Of a DNA stretch of 54,118 nt, positions 19,933-28,546 are shown piece by piece. A model generated the notes under the pieces. The model was not told the DNA's origin, ran no database searches, and saw nothing but the letters and a program-made list of their open reading frames with translations. Numbering within the stretch: position 1 is the stretch's first letter; every line of letters starts with the position of its first letter. Location: contig NZ_SPVG01000169.1 in NCBI RefSeq assembly GCF_004614165.1, forward strand, positions 1-54,118, read 5' to 3'. The DNA comes from Duganella callida (GTDB lineage: Bacteria; Pseudomonadota; Gammaproteobacteria; Burkholderiales; Burkholderiaceae_D). Both the position numbers and the translations under genes were made by a program.

Positions 19933-21321
19933 TTGAGCATTTTTAGAACGAAGAATCTGGATGACATGATCGCCGTCGCTCGCAAGCCGGGCGGACTGGC
20001 GAAAGTACTCGGTCCGATGGACCTGATCTTGATGGGCATAGGCGCAATCGTCGGCACGGGCATCTTCGTGCTGACCGGGACGGGCGCCGTGACGGCCGGT
20101 CCGGCGCTGACGCTATCCTTCATCGTCGCCGCCATCGCCTGCGGTTTCGCCGCGCTGTGCTACGCCGAATTTGCCTCCACCGTGCCGGTGGCCGGCTCCA
20201 TCTACACCTATTCCTACGCCACCCTGGGCGAACTGGCCGCCTGGATGATCGGCTGGGACCTGCTGCTCGAATACGGTCTAGCCACGTCGGCCGTGTCGGT
20301 CGGCTGGTCCGGCTACTTCCAGTCGCTGATCTCAGGCTTCGGCTGGCAGCTGCCGGTCGAGCTGACCGCGGCGCCCGGCGCCCTGCCCGGCGTCCACACC
20401 ATCATCAACCTGCCGGCGCTGTGCATCATGCTGCTGCTGACCGCCATGCTGAGCATCGGCGTGCGCGAATCGGCGCGCATGAACAACATCATGGTGGTGA
20501 TCAAGATCGGCGTGGTGCTGCTGTTTATCGTCGTCGGCGCGCGCCACGTCACGCCGGCCAACTGGCATCCGTTCATGCCGTTCGGCGTCAACGGCATGCT
20601 GAGCGCCTCGGCGCTGGTGTTCTTCGCCTTCATCGGCTTCGACGCCGTGACCTCGGCGGCGGAGGAAGTCAAGCGTCCGGAGCGCGATCTGCCGATCGGC
20701 ATCATCGGCTCGCTGGCCGCCTGCACCGTGCTGTACGTGATCGTCTCGGCCATCATGACCGGTATCGTGCCGTTCAAGGAATTCCTCGGCATCGATCACC
20801 CGGTGACGCTGGCGCTGCAAAAGGCCGGTGAGAACTGGTTCGCAGGCTTCGTCGACCTGGGTGCGATCCTGGGCATGACGACCGTGATCCTGGTGATGGC
20901 TTTCGGCCAGACCCGCATCATCTTCGCCATGTCGCGCGATGGCCTGCTGCCGGCGCGCCTGTCGAAGGTGCACCCGCGTTTCCAGACCCCGTTCTTCTGC
21001 ACCTGGCTGGTGGGCATCGTGTTCGGCGCCCTGGCCGCCGTGGTGCCGCTGAACGTGCTGAATGAACTGGTCAACATCGGTACCCTGGCCGCCTTCAGCC
21101 TGGTGTCGATCGCCATCGTCATCCTGCGCAAGAAACGCCCTGACCTCAAGCGCGCCTTCCGCTGCCCCGGCGTGCCGGTGGTGCCGGCGCTGGCGGTGAT
21201 CTTCTGCGTCACCCTGATGGCTTACCTGAGCTGGTTCACCTGGGTCGCCTTCGGCATCTGGCTGGCGATCGGCCTGGTGATCTACTTCGGCTACGCCCGC
21301 AAGCACTCGGCGCTGAACTAA
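19933..21321 (+). CDS. APC-family amino-acid permease
   Basis: A 462-residue protein with 12 or more membrane helices. GIGAIVGTGIFVLTGTGA in helix 1 is the unwound substrate-binding segment of the amino acid-polyamine-organocation family, and FFAFIGFDAVTSAAEEVKRP in helix 6 is the second hallmark. The C-terminal domain arrangement resembles cationic-amino-acid transporters and the YfnA group. The start is a TTG at 19933, with GGAG five bases upstream and the family N-terminus (SIFRTKNLDDMI) right after it; an in-frame ATG 29 codons earlier gives an atypical tail. It stands alone, with a strong stem-loop after it. Substrate not assigned. Confidence 0.88.
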   Translation: MSIFRTKNLDDMIAVARKPGGLAKVLGPMDLILMGIGAIVGTGIFVLTGTGAVTAGPALTLSFIVAAIACGFAALCYAEFASTVPVAGSIYTYSYATLGELAAWMIGWDLLLEYGLATSAVSVGWSGYFQSLISGFGWQLPVELTAAPGALPGVHTIINLPALCIMLLLTAMLSIGVRESARMNNIMVVIKIGVVLLFIVVGARHVTPANWHPFMPFGVNGMLSASALVFFAFIGFDAVTSAAEEVKRPERDLPIGIIGSLAACTVLYVIVSAIMTGIVPFKEFLGIDHPVTLALQKAGENWFAGFVDLGAILGMTTVILVMAFGQTRIIFAMSRDGLLPARLSKVHPRFQTPFFCTWLVGIVFGALAAVVPLNVLNELVNIGTLAAFSLVSIAIVILRKKRPDLKRAFRCPGVPVVPALAVIFCVTLMAYLSWFTWVAFGIWLAIGLVIYFGYARKHSALN

Positions 21322-21334
21322 GCCCCTCCCCCGC

Positions 21335-21376
21335 GCTGCCCGCGGCTGGAACTTCTTCCGGCATGACGCGGGCAGC
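21335..21376. terminator. Long inverted repeat after the permease gene (possible bidirectional terminator)
   Basis: A perfect 10-bp stem, GCTGCCCGCG (21335-21344) with CGCGGGCAGC (21367-21376), encloses 22 bases that contain a smaller GGAA/TTCC hairpin. It sits between the convergent permease gene and pentapeptide remnant. There is no T tract on either side, so it would be Rho-independent only in a loose sense; it may instead be an RNA-end-protecting stem. Confidence 0.5.
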
Positions 21377-21422
21377 CGTCCCACCTACCACCGGAACGGG
21401 CATCTGCGCCAGGCAGAAACGT

Positions 21423-21675
21423 CTAACCGACGATCAGTCCCAGCTCCTGCAGGAAGCCGGCGGCCTGGGTCAGCGAGATGGTGGCGCCCTTGAACAGGCC
21501 GGGCTCCGTCAGCTTGATGCCCTCCATGTTCGCATCGCGCAGATCGGCGCCCTGAAACTTCGCCAGACAGGTCTTCGCCGTCGAAGACGCAGTTTTCGAA
21601 GTGGCCGACCGACTGCTCCAGATACGCTTCCAGCCGCGCACGCGTCAGCGTCGCGCCCGACACCACCGCGCTCAT
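21423..21675 (-). pseudogene. Frameshifted pentapeptide-repeat gene
   Basis: The ATG at 21675 opens a frame reading MSAVVSGATLTRARLEAYLE, then SVGHFENCVFDGEDLSG. At about 21561 the pentapeptide series jumps to another frame, reading AKFQGADLRDANMEGIKLTE and ending GFLQELGLIVG at a TAG (21423-21425). Placed together the pieces make an unbroken register of fives (CVFDG EDLSG AKFQG ADLRD ANMEG IKLTE), which requires two more bases than are present. So this is either a real 2-bp loss (or +1 change) or a sequencing error. The start overlaps the stop of the NTF2-like gene (ATGA). Intact, the product would be a short right-handed beta-helix protein of about 84 residues. Confidence 0.7.
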
Positions 21676-22124
21676 TTGGCCTCGCTGCTGGACCATACCT
21701 TCATGGTCTGCACCGACAACAGTTTGCATTCGCCGCCCACGTTCACGTAGGTGCGCATGAACTGATAGCGGTTGCTGCGCCAGGTCTTGCCGTCGGCATT
21801 CCACTGATCGACCGTACTCAGGCCACGCAGCACGACGGTGTCGCCCAGCGCATGCGCATGCACGTCGCTGGTGGTACGGGCCTTGTAGATGACCGGCTTT
21901 TCCAGCCGCGCCAGCAGCACCGGCCTGGTGTCGTACTGACTGCCCAGGGTGTGGACCCAGATGAAGTCATCGGCCAGCAAGCCGCGCAGGAAGGCGAGGT
22001 CGCCGACGCGCAGCGCTTCTTCATATTGATTGTCGCGCTGGATCAGCGCTTCCACGGGCAGGCAGGCAGACGCGGAAGCCAGCAAAGGCAGCGTTGCAAG
22101 CAAAGGGAGCAGAATTTTTTTCAT
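21672..22124 (-). CDS. Exported NTF2-like/DUF4440 family protein
   Basis: A 150-residue protein with a clear signal peptide (MKKILLPLLATLPLLASASA) and a small cone-shaped NTF2-like domain. ALIQRDNQYEEALRVGDLAF then LADDFIWVHTLGS is the typical opening helix and first strand of DUF4440/SnoaL-like proteins, and TVDQWNADGKTWRSNRYQFM is the later strand pair. No catalytic residues can be named; the fold supports either ketosteroid-isomerase-like catalysis or simple ligand binding in the periplasm. It is divergent from the flavin reductase gene across 75 bp and is translationally coupled to the broken pentapeptide gene. Confidence 0.78.
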   Translation of the reverse strand: MKKILLPLLATLPLLASASACLPVEALIQRDNQYEEALRVGDLAFLRGLLADDFIWVHTLGSQYDTRPVLLARLEKPVIYKARTTSDVHAHALGDTVVLRGLSTVDQWNADGKTWRSNRYQFMRTYVNVGGECKLLSVQTMKVWSSSEAK

Positions 22125-22199
22125 GGTGCGCTCAAGTATAACCGCTGCAACGTGCCCTACCCCACAGACAATTTGAAGACAAATTCATAATCTGCGGAC

Positions 22200-22763
22200 A
22201 TGACTTTGAAAAAATACCGCAAACAGCCCTACGACGTGGCCGAGGTCCGCCGCCTGATCGAGCCCGGCCCCGTGGTGCTGGTCAGCTCCGCATCGGAAGG
22301 CAAGACCAACATCATGACCTTGGGCTGGCATATGATGATCGGCTTTTCGCCCGCGCTGCTGGGCTGCTATATCGACCAGAGCAACCACAGTTACCGGATG
22401 GTCGTCGACAGCCGCGAGTGCGTCATCAATATCCCGACCACGGACCTGCTGGAACAGGTGATCGGCATCGGCAACTGCAGCGGGGCGGACACCGACAAAT
22501 TCGCGCTGTTCGGTTTGACCGCCATGCCGGCCACCGAAGTCGGCGCGCCGCTGATCGCCGAATGCTACGCCAGCTTCGAATGCCGGCTGGCCGACGCCCA
22601 CCCCAATCCCAACCAGCCGCTGTTCGTCTGGGAGATCGTGCGTGCGCACGTCGCCGCTTCGCCCAGGCTGCCGAAAACGCTGCACTACCGTGGCGACGGA
22701 GAATTCATGCTGTCCGGCCGCGAGATCAGCACGCGCGAACGCTATCCCAACCAGCGCCGCTGA
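22200..22763 (+). CDS. Flavin reductase family protein (FMN-binding split barrel)
   Basis: A 187-residue split-barrel flavoprotein. PGPVVLVSSASEGKTNIMTL near residue 22 and GWHMMIGFSPALLGCYID near residue 42 are the strands that bind FMN in the flavin reductase/DIM6 group, and ECVINIPT near residue 75 is the conserved third segment. Such proteins reduce flavin for a partner monooxygenase or act on small substrates themselves. No monooxygenase is adjacent. The antiporter gene follows 30 bp downstream, so the two may share a transcript, but no functional link is evident. Confidence 0.85.
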   Translation: MTLKKYRKQPYDVAEVRRLIEPGPVVLVSSASEGKTNIMTLGWHMMIGFSPALLGCYIDQSNHSYRMVVDSRECVINIPTTDLLEQVIGIGNCSGADTDKFALFGLTAMPATEVGAPLIAECYASFECRLADAHPNPNQPLFVWEIVRAHVAASPRLPKTLHYRGDGEFMLSGREISTRERYPNQRR

Positions 22764-22793
22764 CATGGCGCGGGCCACCGACGAGGAGCGCCC

Positions 22794-24086
22794 ATGAATA
22801 TCGACCTCTGGTTTCTGCTGGTCGGGCTGCTGATGCTGGCGCGCGGGCTGGCCGCCACCACCATCTCGCGTTCGCCCTTCACCTCCGCCATCGTCTACCT
22901 CGGCGTCGGCCTGGCGCTGGGTCCCAGCGGTTTCAATCTGCTGCGCTTCGACCCGTCCAAGGAATCCGGGCTGCTGCAGACCATGACCCAGATCGCGCTG
23001 CTGATCTCCCTGTTCTCCGCCGGGATCAAGATGCCGGTGCCGTTCAAGTGCGCCCGCTGGAATGCGCCATTGCGCCTGGCCTGGCTGTCGATGGCGCTGA
23101 CGGTGGGCATGATCGCGCTGTTCGGCTACTACGTGCTGCATCTGCCGGCCGGCGCCGCGGTTCTGCTGGGCGGCATCCTCGCTCCCACCGACCCGGTGCT
23201 GGCCACCGACGTACAGGTGCGCCATGCCGGCGACAAGGATCAGTTGCGCTTCACGCTGACCTGCGAAGCCGGCATGAACGACGGCAGCGCCTTCCCCTTC
23301 GTCCTGCTCGGCCTGGGCATGCTGGGCGTCGGCGGTACGGGCGACCATCCCCTGCGCTGGCTGCTGGTCGATGTGCTCTGGGCCACCGCCGGCGCGGCGC
23401 TGGTCGGCGTGGCCATAGGCGCCGGCCTGGCAAAGCTGGGCTGGTCGTTGCGCGTGGTCGAGCCGCGTCACGAAATCCTCGACGACCTGGTGGGGCTGGG
23501 CATGATCGCGCTGACCTACGGCGTGGCGAGCCTGATCATGGCGTCCGGCTACCTGGCGGTGTTCTTTGCCGCCGTCGCGCTGCGTCAGACGGAACTGGTG
23601 CTGGCCGGCGCGCCCAAGGACCGCCAAGGCCTGATGGAACCGGACATCGCGAAATCCGAAGTCGCCCAGGCCAACGACGAAGTGCCGCGCGCCGTCAGCG
23701 CCGAGGCGCTGGTGTTCAAGGAGCACCTGGAGCGCCTGTCGGAACTCACGCTGGTGCTGCTGCTGGGCGGGATGATCTCGCTGCGCCATCTGCCGTGGGA
23801 TACCATAGGCGTGGCCGCCTTCCTGTTCCTGGTGGCGCGGCCGCTTTCGGTCTATCTGGGCCTGATCGGCACCCCGACCAGCATGCGCATGCGCTCCATC
23901 ACCGCATGGTTCGGCGTGCGCGGCATCGGCTCCATCTTCTATCTGGTGTACGCGATCCAGGCCGGCCTGCCGTCCGGGTTGGCGGACCAGCTGACCGGCA
24001 TCGCGCTGGGCGTGGTCATGCTGTCCATCCTGGTGCATGGCTTCAGCGTCAAGCCGCTGATGGACAGCGTCTGGCGCCGCCGCTGA
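22794..24086 (+). CDS. CPA-type cation/proton antiporter (NhaP-like)
   Basis: A 430-residue protein of about 12 to 13 membrane helices. GGILAPTDPVLATDVQV carries the conserved acidic/Thr-Asp pair of the unwound helix, and CEAGMNDGSAFPFV carries the ND motif of electroneutral CPA1 exchangers; WFGVRGIGSIFYLVYA is the conserved R-containing helix near the end. It would exchange Na+ or K+ for H+ at the inner membrane. There is no long cytoplasmic regulatory tail. The ATG follows GAGGAG. It is convergent with the tartrate dehydrogenase gene, 19 bp apart. Confidence 0.88.
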   Translation: MNIDLWFLLVGLLMLARGLAATTISRSPFTSAIVYLGVGLALGPSGFNLLRFDPSKESGLLQTMTQIALLISLFSAGIKMPVPFKCARWNAPLRLAWLSMALTVGMIALFGYYVLHLPAGAAVLLGGILAPTDPVLATDVQVRHAGDKDQLRFTLTCEAGMNDGSAFPFVLLGLGMLGVGGTGDHPLRWLLVDVLWATAGAALVGVAIGAGLAKLGWSLRVVEPRHEILDDLVGLGMIALTYGVASLIMASGYLAVFFAAVALRQTELVLAGAPKDRQGLMEPDIAKSEVAQANDEVPRAVSAEALVFKEHLERLSELTLVLLLGGMISLRHLPWDTIGVAAFLFLVARPLSVYLGLIGTPTSMRMRSITAWFGVRGIGSIFYLVYAIQAGLPSGLADQLTGIALGVVMLSILVHGFSVKPLMDSVWRRR

Positions 24087-24105
24087 TGCCGCATGACCGC
24101 CTTGC

Positions 24106-25167
24106 TCAGATCATGGCGGCGATGGCCTGGCCCACCGCCGTGGTGTCGGCCGTGCCGCCCAGGTCCGGCGTACGCGGGCCGTCGACCAGGCAGCGTTCCA
24201 CCGCCGCCACGATGGCGTCATGCGCCTCCCTGTGGCCGAGGAAATCCAGCATCATGGCGCCGCACCAGATCATCGCGATGGGATTGGCGATATTCTTGCC
24301 GTAAATGTCGGGCGCCGAGCCGTGCACCGGCTCGAACAGCGAGGGGAATCCGCGCTCCGGATTCAGGTTGGCCGAAGGGGCAATGCCGATGGTGCCGGCG
24401 CAGGCAGGGCCGAGGTCGGACAGGATGTCGCCGAACAGGTTGGACGCCACCACCACGTCAAAGCGTTCCGGCGACAGTACGAAACGCGCCGCCAGGATGT
24501 CGATGTGGTACTTGTCGTGCCTGACCTCCGGGTAGTCCGCGCCGATGGCCTCCACGCGCTCGTCCCAATACGGCATGCTGATCGAAATGCCGTTGGACTT
24601 GGTCGCCGACGTCAGATGCTTCTTCGGCCGCTTTTGCGCCAGCTCGAACGCGAACTTCAGCGCACGATCGACGCCGGTGCGGGTGAAGACCGCCTCTTGC
24701 AGCACGAACTCGCGCTCCGTGCCTTCGAACATGCGCCCGCCGACGCTGGAGTATTCGCCCTCGGTGTTTTCGCGCACGATCACCATGTCGATGTCGCCTG
24801 GCTGCTTGTTCGCCAGCGGGCAAGGCACGCCGGGCAGCAGCCGCACCGGCCGCAGATTGATGTACTGGTCGAACTGGCGGCGGAATTTCAACAGCGATCC
24901 CCACAGCGAAATATGGTCGGGCACCGTCTCGGGCCAGCCCACGGCGCCGAAGAACAGCGCGTCGAAGCCGGCCAGTTGCTCTTTCCAGTCGTCCGGCATC
25001 ATCTTGCCGTGCGCCTGATAATAATCGCAGCTCGGCCAGTCGAAGCTGGCCCATTCGATGCCGATGCCGAAGCGGCGCGCCGCCGCTTCCACCGCGCGTA
25101 TCCCCTCGGGCATCACTTCCTTGCCGATGCCGTCGCCCGCCAGCACGGCGACTTTATGTATCCTCAT
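24106..25167 (-). CDS. ttuC: Tartrate dehydrogenase/decarboxylase or D-malate dehydrogenase (TtuC/DmlA family)
   Basis: A 353-residue member of the beta-decarboxylating dehydrogenase family (with isopropylmalate and isocitrate dehydrogenases). It opens with VAVLAGDGIGKEVMPEGIRA. It has LRPVRLLPGVPCPL and DMVIVRENTEGEYSSVGGR in the substrate loop, KSNGIS with the catalytic Lys, SNLFGDILSDLGP with the metal Asp residues, and EPVHGSAPDI in the cofactor region. The sequence around the substrate loop fits TtuC/D-malate dehydrogenases rather than LeuB. TtuC-type enzymes act on tartrate and D-malate, and can yield D-glycerate from meso-tartrate, the substrate of the glycerate kinase 7 kb away. The start at 25167 follows GGGAGG, five codons into a longer open frame. 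Confidence 0.85.
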   Translation of the reverse strand: MRIHKVAVLAGDGIGKEVMPEGIRAVEAAARRFGIGIEWASFDWPSCDYYQAHGKMMPDDWKEQLAGFDALFFGAVGWPETVPDHISLWGSLLKFRRQFDQYINLRPVRLLPGVPCPLANKQPGDIDMVIVRENTEGEYSSVGGRMFEGTEREFVLQEAVFTRTGVDRALKFAFELAQKRPKKHLTSATKSNGISISMPYWDERVEAIGADYPEVRHDKYHIDILAARFVLSPERFDVVVASNLFGDILSDLGPACAGTIGIAPSANLNPERGFPSLFEPVHGSAPDIYGKNIANPIAMIWCGAMMLDFLGHREAHDAIVAAVERCLVDGPRTPDLGGTADTTAVGQAIAAMI

Positions 25168-25266
25168 GACTGCCTCCCGCATGTGAAACCCACAGCATAA
25201 TACGATTCATATCAAATCGATGGAACGCGTGTGGGGATCGCACGCAGCGACAACCGGATGGCGCGG

Positions 25267-27549
25267 CTAGGGCCGCATCACCTTATCGGGCGTCATCGGC
25301 GTACTACGCACCCGGCGGCCGGTGGCGTGATAGATGGCGTTGCAGACCGCCGCCGAGACGCCCACCAGTCCGATCTCGCCCACCCCCTTGGCGCCGATGC
25401 GGCTGACGATGCGGTCGTCCTCCTCGACAAAGATGACGTCGATGTCATGGATGTCGGCATTGACCGAGACGTGATACTCGGCCAGGTTGTGGTTCATGAA
25501 GCGGCCCAGCCGATGGTCGCAGAACGTCTCTTCATGCAGCGCCTGGCCGATGCCCCACACCACGCCGCCGATGATCTGGCTGCGCGCCGTGCGCGCGTTG
25601 ATGATGCGCCCCGCCGCCACCGCGCTCACCACGCGTGTCACCCGCACGGTGCCGAACTCGGGATCGACCCGGACTTCGCAGAAGACCGCGGAATGCGTGG
25701 CGCGCTGATACTTCATCTGCTTGAGCATATTCGGCAGCATCATGTATTTTTCTTCCAGCCGCTGTTCGCCGCTGGCGGCCATGACCTCGGTCAGCGCAAC
25801 ACCGACATCGGGCCGCGCCGAAAGGCGGATGCGGCTGTCGGCGAATTCGACGTCGGCGAACCTGGCCTTGGCCAGCGGTGAGCCATCCACCTTGCGCGCC
25901 AGCTTGAACAGGGTTTTCTGCAGCTTCTCGCAGACGCCCTGTACCGCCGAGCCGACCGTGGCCACGTGCGACGAGCCGCCTTCGATCGGCGCCACCGGCA
26001 GCGTCGAGTCGCCCAGTTGGAACCGCACCTGCTCCAGCGGCAGGCCCATGGCGGCGGCGGCGATGATGGCCATCGCCGTGTAGGTGCCGGTGCCGATGTC
26101 GCTGGCGGCGCTGCTGACCACAAGTTGGCCGTCCGCGTGCAGCACCGCGCTGGCGCGGGCAAACATCTGCATCGCATCCCAGATGCCGGTGGCCATGCCC
26201 CAGCCTATCAGTTCCCGTCCTTCGCGCATGGCGCCCGGTTCCGGCGGCCGCTGGTCCCAGCCGAAACGCCGCGCACCCTGCAGGTAGCACTCGCGCAGCT
26301 GCTTGGTGGAGTAAGGCAGTCCATGGGTCGGATCGATCTCCGCGTAATTCTTCAGCCGCAGCGCCAGCGGGTCCATCTTCAGGGCGTAAGACAGTTCATC
26401 CATCGCCACTTCCAGCGCATGCACACCGTGCGCGGCGCCGGGAGCGCGCATGTCCATCGGGCTGGCGTGGTCCAGATCGACCAGGTTGTAGCCCAGGCGG
26501 ATATGTTCGCAGGCATACAACTCGCCGGACCAGTTCACCACCACCTCGACATAGTCCTCCATGCGCGAGGTTTCGGCGATGGCTTCGTGGATGATGGCGC
26601 TCAGCGTGCCGTCCGGGTCGGCCGCCAGCCGCAGGCGCTGCAGCGTTTCAGGACGGTGCCCGAAGGTGAACATCTGCTGGCGGGTCAGCACCACCCGCAC
26701 CGAACGCTCCAGCTTGAGCGCCGCCATCACCGCCAGCGGCAGCTGGTATTGCGGGCGCAGGCCGGAGCCGAAAGCGCCGCCGACGTAAGGATTGCGCACC
26801 GTGACCTTGTCCTTGGATAGTCCGAACACGTGCGACACGTACCAGCGGCTGTTCTGCGAGCTCTGCGTCTTGTCGTAAATCGTCAGATGGCCGTCGGCCC
26901 CGCGTATCACGGTCGATGCGAACAGTTCCAGCGGATTGTGGTGTTCCACGCCGCTGTAGTATTCCGCCTCGATCCTGACCGCGGCCCGCTCCCACACCTG
27001 GTCCGCGTGCCCCTTGGGCTCGGGCGGCGGCGCGTAGCCGGCTTTCAGGCGGCTCGGCTTGTGCGCGTTGGCGCGCTGCTCCAGCAAGGAGGTGGCGTAG
27101 GGTTCCGGCGCATACACCACCTCCACCAGCCGCGCCGCCTCGCGTGCCGCTTCGAACGATTCCGCCACCACCAGCGCCACCGGCTGGCCGCTGTAGGCGA
27201 CGCGGTCGTCGTACAGCGGGCGGAAAGGCGACCCGCCGGGCGCCGTCATGTCCTTGTAAAAGATGTCGAACGAGCGGATGCGCGGCCGGTTCAGGTGCGT
27301 GATCACCTCCACCACGCCGTCCATCGCCAGCGCCGCGCCGGCGTGTATCGCCTCGATGCGGCCGCGCGGAATGGTGGCGTTGACGACCACGCCGTACAGC
27401 AGATCCCGCGCCGGGTGTTCGGCCGCGTAGCGCGCCTGTCCCGTGACCTTGTCGCGGCCGTCCACGCGGGCCACTTCCATGCCTATGCTGACTGCCCCGG
27501 TACCGGCGTCGGCCGCCGGCGTGCGCAATGCCTCAATCAGATCCGTCAC
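25267..27549 (-). CDS. paoC: Molybdenum-binding subunit of a xanthine-oxidase-family aldehyde oxidoreductase (PaoC-like)
   Basis: A 760-residue large subunit that holds the molybdenum cofactor. It shows the opening GMEVARVDGRDKVTGQARYA, GGAFGSGLRPQYQLPLAVMA (about residue 260) and the C-terminal IGAKGVGEIGLVG with the catalytic Glu that deprotonates the molybdenum hydroxyl. Most similar in style to PaoC/YagR, which oxidises aromatic aldehydes. The start is a GTG at 27549 with GAGGAG upstream; it overlaps the end of the FAD subunit gene by 17 bp. The order FeS, FAD, Mo subunit is the standard one for this three-gene type. Confidence 0.88.
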   Translation of the reverse strand: MTDLIEALRTPAADAGTGAVSIGMEVARVDGRDKVTGQARYAAEHPARDLLYGVVVNATIPRGRIEAIHAGAALAMDGVVEVITHLNRPRIRSFDIFYKDMTAPGGSPFRPLYDDRVAYSGQPVALVVAESFEAAREAARLVEVVYAPEPYATSLLEQRANAHKPSRLKAGYAPPPEPKGHADQVWERAAVRIEAEYYSGVEHHNPLELFASTVIRGADGHLTIYDKTQSSQNSRWYVSHVFGLSKDKVTVRNPYVGGAFGSGLRPQYQLPLAVMAALKLERSVRVVLTRQQMFTFGHRPETLQRLRLAADPDGTLSAIIHEAIAETSRMEDYVEVVVNWSGELYACEHIRLGYNLVDLDHASPMDMRAPGAAHGVHALEVAMDELSYALKMDPLALRLKNYAEIDPTHGLPYSTKQLRECYLQGARRFGWDQRPPEPGAMREGRELIGWGMATGIWDAMQMFARASAVLHADGQLVVSSAASDIGTGTYTAMAIIAAAAMGLPLEQVRFQLGDSTLPVAPIEGGSSHVATVGSAVQGVCEKLQKTLFKLARKVDGSPLAKARFADVEFADSRIRLSARPDVGVALTEVMAASGEQRLEEKYMMLPNMLKQMKYQRATHSAVFCEVRVDPEFGTVRVTRVVSAVAAGRIINARTARSQIIGGVVWGIGQALHEETFCDHRLGRFMNHNLAEYHVSVNADIHDIDVIFVEEDDRIVSRIGAKGVGEIGLVGVSAAVCNAIYHATGRRVRSTPMTPDKVMRP

Positions 27550-28546
27550 GTTCGCTCCTCGTGTTGTCGTGCGTGCCTTCCGCCGCCTGTTCCAGCGCGC
27601 GCACCACCGCGCGCCGCGCCATTTCGATCTTGAAGTTGTTTTCGCCCTGGCCTTGCGCGCCTGCGAGCAGCGCATCGGCCGCCTGGCCGAACGCGGAAGG
27701 CTCGGCGCGACGCCCGGCCAGCAGCGCCTCCGCCGCCGGCACCCGCCACGGTTTGTGGGCGACACCGCCCATGGCCAGCCGCGCCTCGCTTATCAGGCCG
27801 TCCTCGCCGATATCGAGCATGGCGGCCACCGACACCAGCGCGAAGGCGTAGGAAGCGCGGTCGCGGAATTTGAGGTAGGCGGAATGCGCGGCAAACTGCG
27901 ATGACGGCGGCAGTTCGATATGCGTGATCAATTCATCCTGCCCGAGCGTCGTATCCAGATCGGGCCGGTCGTCCGGCAGGCGGTGGAAGTCGGCGAAGGC
28001 GATGCGCCGCATGCCCCGCGGCGAACGCACGTGCACCGCCGCCTGCAGCGCCGCCAGCGCCACGCACATGTCCGACGGGTGGACGGCGATGCATTGCGGG
28101 CTGGCGCCCAGGATGGCGTGCTGGCGCGTCAGACCGCCGATGGCGGAACAGCCGCTGCCCGGCGCACGCTTGTTGCAAGGGACGCCGACGTCGTAGAAAT
28201 AGTGGCAGCGCGTGCGCTGCAGCAGGTTGCCGCCGTTGCTGGCCATGTTGCGTATCTGCGGCGAGGCACCGGCCAGTATCGCTGCCGTCAGCAGCGGATA
28301 GTGCCGGCGCACCAGCGGATGATAAGCCGTATCGGCGTTGCGCGCGGTGGCGCCCAGCAGCAGGCCACCGTCTTCGCCGGCGCGGATCTGGTCCAGCGGC
28401 AGGCCGTTGATGTCGACCAGGGCGCGCGGCCGCAGCACGTCTTCCTTCATCAGGTCGATCAGATTGGTGCCGCCGGCGATGAAAGCGCCTTCCAACGCCA
28501 GCGCCTCGGCCTCGCTGGCCGCGTGGGAATAGGCCAGCGGGATCAT
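27533..28546 (-). CDS. paoB: FAD-binding subunit of aldehyde oxidoreductase (PaoB-like, with extra cysteine cluster)
   Basis: A 337-residue subunit with the FAD-binding folds of the molybdenum hydroxylases. FIAGGTNLIDLMKEDVLRPR is the FAD pyrophosphate segment and NMASNGGNLLQRTRC the second. It is followed by CHYFYDVGVPCNKRAPGSGC, a cysteine-rich insertion that matches the additional [4Fe-4S] site known in PaoB and absent from ordinary xanthine dehydrogenase medium subunits. The ATG overlaps the FeS subunit stop (ATGA). Electrons pass from the molybdenum subunit through the 2Fe-2S clusters to this FAD. Confidence 0.88.
   Translation of the reverse strand: MIPLAYSHAASEAEALALEGAFIAGGTNLIDLMKEDVLRPRALVDINGLPLDQIRAGEDGGLLLGATARNADTAYHPLVRRHYPLLTAAILAGASPQIRNMASNGGNLLQRTRCHYFYDVGVPCNKRAPGSGCSAIGGLTRQHAILGASPQCIAVHPSDMCVALAALQAAVHVRSPRGMRRIAFADFHRLPDDRPDLDTTLGQDELITHIELPPSSQFAAHSAYLKFRDRASYAFALVSVAAMLDIGEDGLISEARLAMGGVAHKPWRVPAAEALLAGRRAEPSAFGQAADALLAGAQGQGENNFKIEMARRAVVRALEQAAEGTHDNTRSERDGSD

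Noticed and set aside
25202-25215. A third FNR-like box (TTGAT-N4-ATCGT on the minus strand) upstream of the tartrate dehydrogenase.
   Set aside because: Only eight of ten bases match, and a -41.5 arrangement would put the start of transcription on the start codon itself.
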